From positions 1 through 41,143 of the forward strand of contig JAEURP010000016.1 in the NCBI GenBank assembly GCA_016788585.1: 41,143 bases of DNA, in the 5' to 3' direction. The notes beneath the pieces were generated by a model, which saw only the letters and a program-made list of their open reading frames with translations, was not told where the DNA came from and did no database searches. The translations under genes were made by a program, and so were the position numbers. Origin of the DNA: Chthonomonas sp. (GTDB lineage: Bacteria; Armatimonadota; Fimbriimonadia; Fimbriimonadales; Fimbriimonadaceae). Shown here one piece after another: positions 32,543 through 41,143 of this stretch; the stretch's first letter is position 1; every line of letters begins with the position of its first letter.

Positions 32543-33667
32543 TTGGCAAGTACCCCGGCGACGAAGACGAATGGCAAAGCAGACAGCGAAGGATCGCTGG
32601 CGCGAGCCCACCTGACCAAAGACGATTATTTGGAACTGCTGAAGCAGCTCTATTTGGCGCGATATTTTGACATCCGCCTCGCGAAGGAAAAGCGACGCGG
32701 TCGCCTTACCGGCACCCTGTATTCCAGCCATAACCAAGAGGCGATACTTGTTGGTTCTCTTTATGGCCTGCGTCCAAATGACTGGATCAGCCCGATCCAC
32801 CGGGACATGCCCGCGTTCTTCCTGAAGGACATTCGCGCCGGTTGGGATAACAACGACCGTATGGGCCTAACCATCGAGGAGCTTTGTGCTCAGGTGTGGT
32901 GTAAGGTCACCAGCCCGAGCCGAGCGCGCGACAATTGGTCGCACATCGGCAGCAAGGCGAAGCACATTATTCACTCGACCTCGATGCTTGCCGGCACGAT
33001 TCCTGCCGCGGCAGGTGTGGTGTACGCCGACCGTCTTAATGGTGGCGACGCTGTAGTGCTCACCTATAACGGCGAGGGCTCGACCGCCCAAGGCGTTTTC
33101 CACGAAGCGATCAACTTTGCCGCCGTTCACAAGCTTCCGGTGATTACAATCATCGAGAACAACCACTGGGCCTACGGTACGCCGAATCATCTCGAATACA
33201 GCCTGCCAGACTTCGCGCGGCGCGCCGACGGCTACGGCATTCCTGGCCTCATCGCAGACGGTCAAGACGTTCTCGACGTGTACGACAAGGTCATGGAGTG
33301 CGTTGAATACGCGCGAGCAGGGAAGGGGCCGAGCATTATCGAATGCAAGACCTATCGAAGCTATGGTCATGGCGACCACGATGACGACCGCGCCGCCAAG
33401 TACCGCCCGCAAGAAGAGATTGAAATGGGCCGTAGCCGCGATCCGATTGCCATCATGAAGGGCATCTGCGTTGAAAAGGGCTACCTAAGCCAAGCCGACG
33501 CCGATAAGTACAAAGCCGAGCGCAAGCACGCAACCGAGGCGAGCGACGAAGACTTTCCACCGGAAGTAGTCGAGTACGTGAAGCGCGGCGTCGAATTCGC
33601 CGTCCAAAGCCCTGCTCCCGAAGCCCATGAAGGCTCCATGTGGGTATTCGCGGAGGAGACTAAGTAA
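32543..33667 (+). CDS. 2-oxoacid dehydrogenase E1 alpha subunit
   Basis: 374 residues from TTG 32543, chosen because GGAGA lies 5 bases upstream and the TACAAT box at 32506-32511 rules out earlier starts; the frame is open to 32387. The thiamine diphosphate motif runs from GDAVVLTYNGEGSTAQGVFHEA to FAAVHKLPVITIIENN. The phosphorylation-loop-like TYRSYGHGDHDDDRA is also present. It decarboxylates pyruvate or branched-chain 2-oxoacids with the beta subunit next door, to which it is coupled (TAATG). Which oxoacid is used cannot be decided; no E2 or E3 is in the window. Confidence 0.93.
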   Translation: MASTPATKTNGKADSEGSLARAHLTKDDYLELLKQLYLARYFDIRLAKEKRRGRLTGTLYSSHNQEAILVGSLYGLRPNDWISPIHRDMPAFFLKDIRAGWDNNDRMGLTIEELCAQVWCKVTSPSRARDNWSHIGSKAKHIIHSTSMLAGTIPAAAGVVYADRLNGGDAVVLTYNGEGSTAQGVFHEAINFAAVHKLPVITIIENNHWAYGTPNHLEYSLPDFARRADGYGIPGLIADGQDVLDVYDKVMECVEYARAGKGPSIIECKTYRSYGHGDHDDDRAAKYRPQEEIEMGRSRDPIAIMKGICVEKGYLSQADADKYKAERKHATEASDEDFPPEVVEYVKRGVEFAVQSPAPEAHEGSMWVFAEETK

Positions 33668-34671
33668 TGGCTGCAGTGGCTCAACCAACCAAGAAGAATT
33701 ATATTACGGCGCTAAAAGAAGCTCTGATGGAAGAGATGTCGCGTAACAACGACATGGTCTGCATTGGCGAGGATATTGGAATCCTTGGCTCGGCATTCGG
33801 CACCACCGAAGGCTTGCAAGAGAAGTTTGGTGCGAGTCGGGTGATTGATGCACCGATCAGCGAGGCTGCCATTGTCGGCACGTCGGTTGGCATGGCGCTC
33901 AACGGCAAGACCGTGATGATCGAGATGCAGTTTATTGACTTCATCTCGTGCGGATTTGACCAGATCGTCAACATGATGGCGACCTACCACTACCGAACCG
34001 CGGGCGATGCGAGCATGCCGATCGTGATTCGGGGCCCCGCAGGCGCCTATTCGGGCGGTGCGCTGTACCACTCGCAGATGAACGAGTCGTGGTTCCTCAA
34101 TTCGCCAGGTCTGAAGGTGGTTTGCCCGAGCACGCCTTACGATGCCAAAGGGCTCTTGAAGGCAGCATTGCGCGATCCAAATCCGGTTATCTTTTACGAA
34201 ATTAAGAATCTGTATCGCTTGCCTAAGATCGAGGAAGAACTTCCAGAAGAGGACTACATTGTGCCTCTCGGTGAGGCCAAGATTCGCAGGGAAGGCAAGG
34301 ACATCACGATCGCCAGCTATGGTCAGAACGTGTATCACTGCCTAGACGCCGCGGCCCACCTGGAGAAGCAAGGCTACGAGGCCGAAGTGATTGATCTTCG
34401 ATCCTTGAATCCGCTGGACGAGAAGACGTTGGTCGAGTCAGTGGCCAAGACGAACCGGTTCTTGATGGTGAACGAAGCGCCCAAAACCTGTGGGTTTGCG
34501 GGAGATGTCGTGGCTCGCATGAGCGATATTGCGTTCGAGTATCTTGACGCTCCGCCGCTGCGCATCACGCGTATGGACACGCCTGTGCCGTGGGCCAAGA
34601 GCCTAGAGACGCATGTGTTGCCGAGCGTGAAAGACATCGCGGACACGGCGCATAAGCTGATTACTTACTGA
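33667..34671 (+). CDS. 2-oxoacid dehydrogenase E1 beta subunit
   Basis: 334 residues. Typical E1 beta: YITALKEALMEEMSRNNDMVCIGEDIG, the RVIDAPISEAAIVGTSVGMALNG segment, EMQFIDFISCGFDQIVN, MPIVIRGPAGA, and the C-terminal domain ITIASYGQNVYHCLDAA...EVIDLRSLNPLD. It forms the alpha2beta2 E1 heterotetramer with the preceding subunit and supplies part of the thiamine site. The start ATG shares its A with the stop TAA of the alpha gene. Confidence 0.95.
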   Translation: MAAVAQPTKKNYITALKEALMEEMSRNNDMVCIGEDIGILGSAFGTTEGLQEKFGASRVIDAPISEAAIVGTSVGMALNGKTVMIEMQFIDFISCGFDQIVNMMATYHYRTAGDASMPIVIRGPAGAYSGGALYHSQMNESWFLNSPGLKVVCPSTPYDAKGLLKAALRDPNPVIFYEIKNLYRLPKIEEELPEEDYIVPLGEAKIRREGKDITIASYGQNVYHCLDAAAHLEKQGYEAEVIDLRSLNPLDEKTLVESVAKTNRFLMVNEAPKTCGFAGDVVARMSDIAFEYLDAPPLRITRMDTPVPWAKSLETHVLPSVKDIADTAHKLITY

Positions 34672-34730
34672 GGACGACCCCTCACCCCCTGCCCCCTCTC
34701 CCCTTCAGTGTGACGGGGTTCATAACGAAG

Positions 34731-34755
34731 AAGGCGAGCATGTTGCTCGCCTTTT
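34731..34755 (+). terminator. Bidirectional terminator
   Basis: AAGGCGAGCA/TGCTCGCCTT (34731-34740, 34744-34753) with TTTT on the plus side. It lies between convergent E1 beta and response regulator genes. Confidence 0.85.
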
Positions 34756-34775
34756 GCAATTCGAATTAGTGAATC

Positions 34776-35183
34776 TTAAACGTCGTAGCGCTTGGGGCCG
34801 GAGTCGGCACCTGAACCGCCAGCGGCAATTCGCTTCACGAACGTCACGAGCTCGATGGGGTTAAACGGCTTGGTGAGATACATGTCTGCGCCGTAGTGAT
34901 AACCCTCGAATACGTCTTTATCTTGCGCTTTCGCGGTAAGCATAATGACCGGGAGGCTCTCGAACTCGGGCTCGCGGCGGAGGTTCTTGAGAACTTCGAA
35001 GCCGTCCATGTACGGCATCATGACGTCGAGCACGACCAAATTCGGCTTCTCGGCCTTGATCTTCTCCAGCCCTTCCTTGCCGTCGTAGGCGGTTACTACT
35101 TGATAACCTTGGCGCTCCAGGTTAACCTGGATCAGGCGCACAATATGTCGCTCGTCATCACAAACAAGAATCTTCAGGGCCAT
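34776..35183 (-). CDS. Single-domain response regulator
   Basis: 135 residues. A CheY-like receiver: the acidic pair in CDDE (D9, D10), phospho-acceptor D53 (VVLDVMMPYMDG), T83 in MLTAKA, and K105 in LTKPF. Only a short tail (GGSGADSGPKRYDV) follows, so there is no DNA-binding or enzymatic output domain. Sequence style is close to PhoB receivers. No histidine kinase is nearby, so it is an orphan that presumably works by protein contact. The upstream spacer is filled with heptamer repeats. Confidence 0.93.
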   Translation of the reverse strand: MALKILVCDDERHIVRLIQVNLERQGYQVVTAYDGKEGLEKIKAEKPNLVVLDVMMPYMDGFEVLKNLRREPEFESLPVIMLTAKAQDKDVFEGYHYGADMYLTKPFNPIELVTFVKRIAAGGSGADSGPKRYDV

Positions 35184-35437
35184 GTGAGTGTCTCGTGAGG
35201 CATGATGCTACCTTATCTCGGAGGTCTATGGTCTATGGCTGTTGGTCGATGTCGATAACTGACGGTCTATGGTCTATGGTGTATGGCTGATGACCCATGG
35301 CCTTGGATAAACCCGGTAACACCGGTAAGTAAGAAACGTAGCCAATCGCCATCGTCCATAGACCATCAGCTATCAGCCATCAGCCATAGACCATAGACCA
35401 TCGACCATCGACCATAAACAAATTCTTGCAATTTCCC

Positions 35438-35466
35438 TTGCAAACCTTGCGTCTCTGTGTTATTCT
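35438..35466 (+). promoter_or_regulatory. Promoter of the lacI-GH13 operon
   Basis: TTGCAA (35438-35443), exactly 17 bases, TATTCT (35461-35466). The start of transcription would fall inside the palindrome that follows. Confidence 0.7.
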
Positions 35467-35485
35467 CATTCAGAATACGTATTCT
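35461..35485 (+). promoter_or_regulatory. Probable LacI-family operator
   Basis: AGAATACGTATTCT (35472-35485) is a perfect 14-bp palindrome with a central CG, as LacI/GalR operators have. TATTCT also occurs at 35461-35466 in inverted relation to 35472-35477. It overlaps the -10 box and start point, which suits repression of the operon by its own first gene. Confidence 0.7.
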
Positions 35486-35512
35486 TAACGACGTCGAAGT
35501 CGTGCCACGCCA

Positions 35513-36514
35513 ATGAGGGTTACGCAACAAGATATCGCTCGGATTTCGGAGGTCAGCCAGGCCACCGTAAGCCGCGTTTTGGCCGGCGATGTGCGCGTGG
35601 ACGGCGTGATTCGAGACCGTGTGCTCGCCGTGATGAGCACGCACAACTACCGTCCCGACGTTCGTGCGCGCAGCCTGCGCCAACGAAAGACGCACCTCAT
35701 CGGCCTTGTCCTCAAGAGAGAAGTTGGCAGCCTCCAGGACGATCCGTTCTTTGCCATGCTCATCGCCGAGGTCGTGGACGCCCTCGCGGGAACGCCCTGG
35801 CACCTTTGCCTCGATATCGCGGCCGACACCGCGAAGCAGCACTCGATTTATGACGAACTCCTTCGCACGCGGCGAGTAGATGGGCTGATCCTTGTCGAAA
35901 GCGAGGCGAGCGACGAGCGCATTCTTCGCCTGCAACAAGATCGTTTCCCATTCGTGTTGATCGGCAATGCAACCGAAATGCCGGAGTTGCATGCCATCGA
36001 TAATGACAATTTTAAGGCGGCCGAGATGGCCACACGGCATCTGAAAGATCAGGGCTACCAAAAGATTGCATTCTTAGCGGGGCCGCAAAATCTTACGGTA
36101 ACGCGAGATCGCGAGGCAGGCTATCGAAGCGCAGTAGATAACCCGTTGGTCATTTACTCAGACTTTGGCGCCCATTCAGCGCGAGAGGCTGCAGATCAGC
36201 TCTTCGATCTTCATCAGCCGGATGCGATCGTCGCGATGGACGACACGATGGCGATGGGGGTTATCCAAGCTGCTCGAGCGCGGAAACTGGCGATACCGCA
36301 CGACCTGGGGGTCGTCGGATTTAACGACACGCCGCTTTGCGACCATGTCGAAGGTGGTCTTACAAGCGTAAATCTGCAAATCGGCAACATGGTGCAGTGG
36401 GCGATTCGAAGGTTAGTGGACGTCATTGAAGAGGACGATGTGTTTGGCAGCCATCAAGCGATCATGGGCTGCGAATTGATGGTGCGTGGTAGCAGCATCC
36501 GGAGCCAGCGATGA
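35513..36514 (+). CDS. LacI-family transcription repressor
   Basis: 333 residues. The N-terminal helix-turn-helix (VTQQDIARISEVSQATVSRVLAGD) and hinge (RPDVRARSLRQRKTHLIGLV) are standard. The periplasmic-binding-like ligand domain follows: FVLIGNATEMPELHAIDNDNFKAAEMATRHL, QKIAFLAGPQN, DAIVAMDDTMAMGVIQAARARKLAIPHDLGVVGFNDTPLC. The last motif is typical of sugar-responsive members. It heads an operon with a GH13 enzyme, so a malto-oligosaccharide is a plausible inducer. A palindromic operator lies in its own promoter. The stop overlaps the GH13 start (ATGA). Confidence 0.93.
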   Translation: MRVTQQDIARISEVSQATVSRVLAGDVRVDGVIRDRVLAVMSTHNYRPDVRARSLRQRKTHLIGLVLKREVGSLQDDPFFAMLIAEVVDALAGTPWHLCLDIAADTAKQHSIYDELLRTRRVDGLILVESEASDERILRLQQDRFPFVLIGNATEMPELHAIDNDNFKAAEMATRHLKDQGYQKIAFLAGPQNLTVTRDREAGYRSAVDNPLVIYSDFGAHSAREAADQLFDLHQPDAIVAMDDTMAMGVIQAARARKLAIPHDLGVVGFNDTPLCDHVEGGLTSVNLQIGNMVQWAIRRLVDVIEEDDVFGSHQAIMGCELMVRGSSIRSQR

Positions 36515-38643
36515 ACTTGGTCCTCTTGTCTGTACTTCTTAACCTTCAAGGGATCAATCACGAGTTCCGCTACGAGGCCGATAAAGACTATAAGACGGTC
36601 AGTGTCGCTGGCACCTTTAATAGTTGGAACAACCAGGCCAACCCGATGACCCAAAATGGGCGCACTTGGACTACGACCATCAACCTAAAGCCTGGCGCAC
36701 ATCAATACAAATTTGTTCTCGACGGCACGACTTGGATCACTGACCCAAAGGGTAAGGATGTACCCGACGGCAATGGTCACATCAACACCGCCCTCACCAT
36801 CGTGCCGCCGGACTATCTGCTGAACCCTGGTCGGCCGGGCGATAGCGTCATTACCGAGAGCGCCATCGAGTTTCGTCCTGAAGTTCCGTTTCTCAACTAC
36901 GACCAAGGCAATCTGACCGTCCGACTTCGAACCCGGGCCAACGACATCATGTACGTTGAGGCCCGTTCGGGCGGGAAAGATATCTTGATGTCGCGCCGAC
37001 AGCAAGATGAACTCGTCGACCTCTGGACGGCGCGAATCCCCTGGGATCGCAAGAAGAAACTCGACTTCTACTTTGCGTGCGTGGATGCCTCGGCGGTTCG
37101 GTTGGTTGGCCCGCGCGGCATCACGGGATATGACCGTACCAATGTCTTTTCGCTAGACCCCATGAGCTACAAACCGTTCGAAGTGCCGGCTTGGGTGGAG
37201 AACACCGTTTTCTACCAAATCTTCCCCGACCGGTTTGATAATGGCGACAAGAAGAACGACCCGAAGGAGCGCACGGAGTGGCTTGGAACGCCGACCTATT
37301 CGAACCGCTACGGCGGCGACATGGCGGGCATCAAGCGCCGCGTGCCGTATCTGCAGCGGCTCGGCGTGAATGCGATTTACATCAATCCCGTTATGGCGGC
37401 GAATAGCAATCACCGCTACGATCCGGGCGACTTCTACAAGATCGACCCTGAATTCGGCACGAACGACGAGTTTGCCGCGCTGACGAAGCACATGGATAAG
37501 GAGGGCATCAAAGTGGTCCTCGACCAGATTTTCGACCACGTCGGCATCACTTTCCCGCCTTTTGTTGATCTGCTGAAGAACCAGCAGAACAGCAAGTACA
37601 AGGATTGGTTCTTCGTCAAGTCGTGGCCCGTGGAGGTTCGCCCGAATCCACCCTACGTCGGTTGGTGGGGCACCGAGTACATGCCCAAGATCAACCTCGC
37701 GAACAAGGAAGCTTACGACTATCTTATGAAGTCGGTGGACTTCTGGATGGCGAAGGCGACGTTGGCCGGGTGGCGGCTTGACGTTGCTAACGAGGCACCG
37801 CAGTGGTTCTGGAAGGACTTCCGCAAGCGCGTTAAGGGGATTGACCCGAATGCGTGGATCGTTGGCGAAGTGTGGACTGACGCGGGCGAATGGCTGAAGG
37901 GCGATCAGTGGGATGCCAGCATGAATTACCCGTTCCGCGATGTCTGCATCCAGTTCTTCGCCAAGAAGCAGACCAAGCCCAGCGAGTTCGTGAATGGCCT
38001 CATGCGCGTTCACAATCTTTACGCGCCGCAGGTCAGCCGCAACCAACTTAATTTGATCTCGAGCCACGACGTGCCGCGCTTTATGCACGAGGCGAATGGC
38101 GACCGCAAGATGGCGGCGATGGCGGCGATCACGCAGTTCACCTGGCCCGGCGCGCCGAGCGTTTACTACGGCGAGGAGCTCGGCATGGATGGCGGCGTGG
38201 ACCCGATGAACCGCAAGGGCATGCGCTGGGATCTTGCAACCTCAAAGAATGAGCTCCTAGAGCTTTACACCAAGCTTGCCCACATTCGAACACGCTCTAA
38301 GGTTTTGGCGGCGGGCGAACCCGTAATTTTCAACCAAGACGATGCGAAGCAGATCGCGGCTTATGGACGCCGGTTCAATGCTGACTTTGCCATCGTCGCC
38401 TTCAATCGATCGGACAAGCCGCAGAAGGCGGTCGTCAATGTTCCGCTCGATTGGAAGAAGGACGTCGTGAATGCCTTGACCGGCGAGCGGGTGACGATTT
38501 CCGCGAGCGGCAAGCTAGCCCTCGACCTCCCACCATTTTCGGCCTTTTTTGGGCTGAATGCAAGCACTCATCATATAACTACAGTCGCGGAGGCGAAGGC
38601 CGCCGCACAGAAACAGCTCTCGATTAAGGAGCCATTGCCATGA
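36511..38643 (+). CDS. GH13 alpha-glucan hydrolase (neopullulanase/cyclomaltodextrinase type)
   Basis: 710 residues. A short hydrophobic start ([14 protein letters not shown]) may be a signal peptide. Residues 17-95 form a CBM48-like module ([31 protein letters not shown]). A second beta domain spans about 118-218. The barrel (about 225-600) has [17 protein letters not shown], and the catalytic residues D424 ([11 protein letters not shown]), E453 (WIVGEVWTD) and D520 (SSHDVPR). The ending beta domain follows. It would cut alpha-1,4 or alpha-1,6 links in pullulan, cyclodextrin or malto-oligosaccharides. It is overlapped at both ends by its operon neighbours. Confidence 0.92.
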   Translation: MNLVLLSVLLNLQGINHEFRYEADKDYKTVSVAGTFNSWNNQANPMTQNGRTWTTTINLKPGAHQYKFVLDGTTWITDPKGKDVPDGNGHINTALTIVPPDYLLNPGRPGDSVITESAIEFRPEVPFLNYDQGNLTVRLRTRANDIMYVEARSGGKDILMSRRQQDELVDLWTARIPWDRKKKLDFYFACVDASAVRLVGPRGITGYDRTNVFSLDPMSYKPFEVPAWVENTVFYQIFPDRFDNGDKKNDPKERTEWLGTPTYSNRYGGDMAGIKRRVPYLQRLGVNAIYINPVMAANSNHRYDPGDFYKIDPEFGTNDEFAALTKHMDKEGIKVVLDQIFDHVGITFPPFVDLLKNQQNSKYKDWFFVKSWPVEVRPNPPYVGWWGTEYMPKINLANKEAYDYLMKSVDFWMAKATLAGWRLDVANEAPQWFWKDFRKRVKGIDPNAWIVGEVWTDAGEWLKGDQWDASMNYPFRDVCIQFFAKKQTKPSEFVNGLMRVHNLYAPQVSRNQLNLISSHDVPRFMHEANGDRKMAAMAAITQFTWPGAPSVYYGEELGMDGGVDPMNRKGMRWDLATSKNELLELYTKLAHIRTRSKVLAAGEPVIFNQDDAKQIAAYGRRFNADFAIVAFNRSDKPQKAVVNVPLDWKKDVVNALTGERVTISASGKLALDLPPFSAFFGLNASTHHITTVAEAKAAAQKQLSIKEPLP

Positions 38644-39548
38644 AAACCACCCGAACCCGGATGGGCTTTACGCTCATCGAACTCCTCGTCGTTATCGCGA
38701 TCATCGCCATTTTGGCGGCGATCCTCTTCCCGGTCTTTGCACAAGCACGTGTCGCTGCGAAGAAAACGGCAGCAATCAGCAATGCTCGCCAGCTCATCAT
38801 GGGCCACATGATGTATGCAAACGACAATGACGACATTGTCACGCCGCGCGTCCGCATCGGCTTTGGACCCACAGCGGGAGGCGATCCTTCTGCGGCTGTT
38901 ACGTGGGAGTCAATGATTCGATCCTATGTTAAGTCGAACGAGATTTTGATGTCGAGCGAAGACGGGCGACCTCGCTATACGACTCCTTACGGCACTTACC
39001 GCCGAAGCTGGGCTGTGGCAGGGAACGCATTCAAAGGCATCCAGGCCGGCGTGAATCAGCAGGTTGACTGCGGAAACGGTATCGGTGTATTGCAGTTTCT
39101 GAATCGCGAGTCGAACAGTTTGTCAAGTTATCCGGAGCCAGTGGCAACAATTGGTCTCGTGGAACTCCGCCAGCGACACCGTACAACTGCAAATTATTTT
39201 GGCGCTCGTGAGTGGGCTTGCGAAAGCTGGTCTCGCAATACTCGACGCGACTCACAACCACCAGGCAACCTCATCCTTTCGGAGTGGGGCGACATTGCCT
39301 ACAAGTACGCCGAGTCAGCAGTGTTTGCCATGATGGACGGCCACGTGATTACAAAGAAGGGGATCGACAAGACCTCTACCGGGGCGATGAGCGGTGCCGA
39401 ATTCAAGGGCTATGAGCGACGAGCAGGCGCTTGGGACCTTAATGGGGAAGCATCGCCAAACTACACAGCAGGACAGAGTTGTCTTGATGCATTCCCATAT
39501 CCTCCTACGGGTAGCAATCGCGACTGCAGAATTCCGGGCGAACAATGA
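38640..39548 (+). CDS. DUF1559-type prepilin-like protein
   Basis: 302 residues. The type IV prepilin signal is clear: [38 protein letters not shown], with the G-F cleavage site after residue 9 and E at +5. The long C-terminal region, with [17 protein letters not shown] and a late cysteine pair, follows the H-X9-DG style of pseudopilins abundant in Planctomycetes and Armatimonadota. The start overlaps the GH13 stop (ATGA). A prepilin in the same operon as a glucanase suggests a role in surface handling of substrate, but this is inference. Confidence 0.88.
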   Translation: MKTTRTRMGFTLIELLVVIAIIAILAAILFPVFAQARVAAKKTAAISNARQLIMGHMMYANDNDDIVTPRVRIGFGPTAGGDPSAAVTWESMIRSYVKSNEILMSSEDGRPRYTTPYGTYRRSWAVAGNAFKGIQAGVNQQVDCGNGIGVLQFLNRESNSLSSYPEPVATIGLVELRQRHRTTANYFGAREWACESWSRNTRRDSQPPGNLILSEWGDIAYKYAESAVFAMMDGHVITKKGIDKTSTGAMSGAEFKGYERRAGAWDLNGEASPNYTAGQSCLDAFPYPPTGSNRDCRIPGEQ

Positions 39549-39784
39549 AACAGCAACTACCAATGCCTCTAGTGGTTGGCATCGTCGCCGCAGTGGTGCT
39601 TCTGGGTGGATTCTTCATCTGGCGTAGCGGGGCCGGTACGGCTTCGTACTCGGCTGAGGAAAAGCGGTTGGATGAGGAGCTAACTAAACCAACCGGGAAG
39701 AACTTCTATGGCTCGCCAGATGGGTTTGGACAGCCAGCAGTTGATCCAAATTCCGAAGCGGGAAGAAGATCAGGCGGGAAGTAG
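39545..39784 (+). CDS. Small single-span membrane protein of the prepilin operon
   Basis: 79 residues. One N-terminal hydrophobic segment ([19 protein letters not shown]) is followed by a polar Gly/Pro/Ser-rich tail. ATG 39545 overlaps the prepilin stop (ATGA). No family is named for it. The terminator at 39807 ends the four-gene operon. Confidence 0.75.
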   Translation: MKQQLPMPLVVGIVAAVVLLGGFFIWRSGAGTASYSAEEKRLDEELTKPTGKNFYGSPDGFGQPAVDPNSEAGRRSGGK

Positions 39785-39806
39785 GCCCGCGACCGAAGTA
39801 AGATGG

Positions 39807-39836
39807 GCCGCGCACGGTTGGTGCGCGGCTTTTTTT
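39807..39836 (+). terminator. Terminator of the lacI operon
   Basis: GCCGCGCAC/GTGCGCGGC stem (39807-39815, 39821-39829) followed by seven T (39830-39836). Confidence 0.93.
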
Positions 39837-39846
39837 GCCATTGAAA

Positions 39847-40992
39847 CTAGCTCTTTACGAGTTCGCGTAGGTCTTCGTCGTTGATCTCGTCCTTGCGGTC
39901 GGCGGCGTCGAGGAAGCGCTGATAGACTTCTTCGAAGCGGTCGGTGGCGAAGTCGAAGCCTAGCTCCATGAGTCGGTGCTTGAGGCCGTGGCGACCGGAG
40001 CGCGCAGTGAGCACAATTGAACTCTCCTCTGCGCCGACGAGATGAGGATCGATGATCTCGTAGGTCGAGCGCTCTTTGAGGACGCCGTCTTGGTGGATGC
40101 CGCTGCTGTGGGCATAGGCATTCGCGCCGACGACGGCCTTATTGCGCTGGACGACCATGCCGGTGAGTTGGCTCACGAGGCGGCTGATGGGCACGAGCTT
40201 GTTCAGAACGATGTTGCTTTCGAGGCCAAAGAAGTCCTTGCGAATGTGCAGCGCACAGGCGACCTCTTCGAGCGACGTATTGCCGGCCCGCTCGCCGATG
40301 CCGTTGATTGTGACTTCGACCTGCCTCGCGCCACCAATGACGCCGCCGAGCGTATTGGCAGTCGCCATGCCGAGGTCATTGTGGCAGTGGCAGCTTAGGA
40401 TGGCCTTATCCGAGTTCGGCACGTTCGATTTGATGCCCGCCATGAGGTCGCGGTACTCGGTGGGGAAGGTGTAGCCGGTGGTATCGGGCACGTTGATCGT
40501 GGTCGCACCGGCGGCAATGACGGCTTCGACGACTTGGTAGACATACTCTCGGTCGGCCCGGCCCGAGTCTTCCATGAAGTACTCGATGTTGTCGGTGAAC
40601 TGGCGTGCGAGTTTGACGGCATTAACCCCGGTTTCGAGGGCTTGTTCGCGGGTCATGCGGAGTTTGTACTGGAGGTGGTTCTCGCTGACGCCGAGACCGG
40701 TGTGAATACGTCGGCTCTCGGCGGGAGCGAGGGCTTCGGCCGCGACCTCAATGTCCTTGTCTCGGGCTCGAGTGAGTCCGCAAATGGTCACGCCCTTGAT
40801 CTCCTTGGCGAGGGTGTTCACGCTCTCAAAGTCGCCGGGCGAGCTGATTGGGAAGCCGGCTTCGATGATGTCGACGCCCAGGTCGGCGAGCGCATGCCCG
40901 ATCTGCAGCTTCTCCTCCATGTTGAGGTGAACGCCAGGAGACTGCTCCCCATCGCGCAGGGTCGTGTCGAAGAAAATCACGCGGTCGGACAT
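39847..40992 (-). CDS. leuA: 2-isopropylmalate synthase, short form
   Basis: 381 residues. It condenses acetyl-CoA with 2-oxoisovalerate, the first step of leucine synthesis. The barrel has FDTTLRDGEQSPG (8-20), the metal-binding HCHNDLGMA, and NGIGERAGNTSLEE. The HSSGIHQDG and VLTARSGRHGLKHRL motifs of the linker region are also present. It ends shortly after, so the C-terminal regulatory LeuA dimer domain (about 130 residues in the 510-residue form) is missing. Leucine inhibition through that domain is therefore not expected. A related citramalate or homocitrate synthase is a weaker alternative. ATG 40992 lies 8 bases after CATAAT. Confidence 0.9.
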   Translation of the reverse strand: MSDRVIFFDTTLRDGEQSPGVHLNMEEKLQIGHALADLGVDIIEAGFPISSPGDFESVNTLAKEIKGVTICGLTRARDKDIEVAAEALAPAESRRIHTGLGVSENHLQYKLRMTREQALETGVNAVKLARQFTDNIEYFMEDSGRADREYVYQVVEAVIAAGATTINVPDTTGYTFPTEYRDLMAGIKSNVPNSDKAILSCHCHNDLGMATANTLGGVIGGARQVEVTINGIGERAGNTSLEEVACALHIRKDFFGLESNIVLNKLVPISRLVSQLTGMVVQRNKAVVGANAYAHSSGIHQDGVLKERSTYEIIDPHLVGAEESSIVLTARSGRHGLKHRLMELGFDFATDRFEEVYQRFLDAADRKDEINDEDLRELVKS

Positions 40993-41000
40993 TATTGTTT

Positions 41001-41006
41001 ATTATG
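41001..41006 (-). promoter_or_regulatory. -10 box of leuA
   Basis: CATAAT on the minus strand ends 8 bases before ATG 40992. The -35 position falls inside the heptamer array; with an 18-base spacer it reads TAGACC. Confidence 0.5.
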
Positions 41007-41010
41007 GTGC

Positions 41011-41143
41011 GGTCTATGGTCTATGGTCTATGGTCTATGGTCTATGGTCTATGGTCTATGGTCTATGGTCTATGGTCTATGGTCTATGGTCTATGGTCTA
41101 TGGTCTATGGTCTATGGTCTATGGTCTATGGTCTATGGTCTAT
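41011..41143. repeat. (GGTCTAT)19 perfect heptamer array
   Basis: 133 bases made of exactly 19 copies of GGTCTAT without a single mismatch, running off the right end of the window. It starts 19 bases upstream of the leuA start codon. The single-unit form of the same heptamer occurs in several other spacers. Confidence 0.97.

Larger units (their letters stand above)
35184..35512. other. 329-base spacer: heptamer fold-back and lacI promoter
   Basis: 35223-35302 holds GGTCTAT, GGCTGTT, GGTCGAT and GGTGTAT-type units. 35350-35415 holds the inverted forms (CCATAGA, CCATCAG, CCATCGA). The two arms could fold into a long imperfect hairpin around a GC-rich centre (CCGGTAACACCGGT). The lacI promoter and operator occupy 35438-35485. 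No gene is seen. Confidence 0.75.

Noticed and set aside
37153-38088. 311-codon frame antisense to the GH13 gene
   Set aside because: A shadow of GC-rich codon use opposite an unmistakable amylase-family barrel.
41011-41143. CRISPR array
   Set aside because: Direct repeats of 7 bases without spacers, and no cas genes; this is a tandem heptamer array.

Overview
The window looks like chromosomal DNA of a moderately GC-rich member of Armatimonadota, most likely class Fimbriimonadia. The clues are secreted proteins ending in a dockerin-like EF-hand tail, a PEP-CTERM protein, a DUF1559-type prepilin, many -10 boxes sitting 5-9 nt before a start codon (leaderless mRNAs), and many short-unit dispersed repeats. 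The taxonomy is inference; no rRNA is present.

Layout. 1-2.7 kb: tail of one dockerin-type exoprotein and a complete paralogue. 2.7-6.7 kb: secreted PrcB-like protein, guaA, an accB-hom pair and a secreted thioredoxin-like protein. 6.8-10.3 kb: a ccmABCD-like haem-export/cytochrome c maturation cluster, including an easily missed 36-codon ccmD, coupled to a NanE-NanK fusion. 10.3-20.2 kb: an accessory region with a MntA/HepT toxin-antitoxin pair, a DUF1801 protein, an A+T-richer FRG-domain/serine-protease divergent pair bracketed by inverted copies of a repeat, an orphan antitoxin, a lone phage terminase-portal pair, two tandem paralogous membrane-anchored proteins of unknown family, and a large cyclase-STAND-TPR protein. 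20.6-29 kb: rpmB, mscL, initiator tRNA, an oligopeptide-binding lipoprotein coupled to an AraC regulator, a PEP-CTERM protein, ispG with two small membrane proteins, a secreted protein and a methyltransferase. 29-41 kb: a second methyltransferase, a GT-C-like membrane protein, a secreted LolA-like/thioredoxin fusion, both E1 subunits of a 2-oxoacid dehydrogenase, a response regulator, a LacI-GH13-prepilin-small protein operon with a clear operator, and a short leuA preceded by 19 perfect copies of a heptamer that run off the window edge.

Two themes cross the window. First, many genes are tightly coupled by ATGA or TAATG overlaps (ccmD/nanEK, oppA/araC, ispG/small ORF, the lacI operon, pdhA/pdhB), and about ten begin right after a -10 box. 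The first IspG-like residues of ispG lie upstream of any ATG/GTG/TTG, at an ATC codon placed exactly where a leaderless start would fall. Second, several families of short-unit repeats (GGTCTAT/GGCTGAT heptamers, CGAACAC units, GGACATTGCT units, GGCTTTAGCC hairpins, C-run/G-run hairpins) fill the spacers. They often begin exactly at stop codons, and in at least three places they run into coding sequence. No CRISPR array, transposase, integrase or rRNA was seen.
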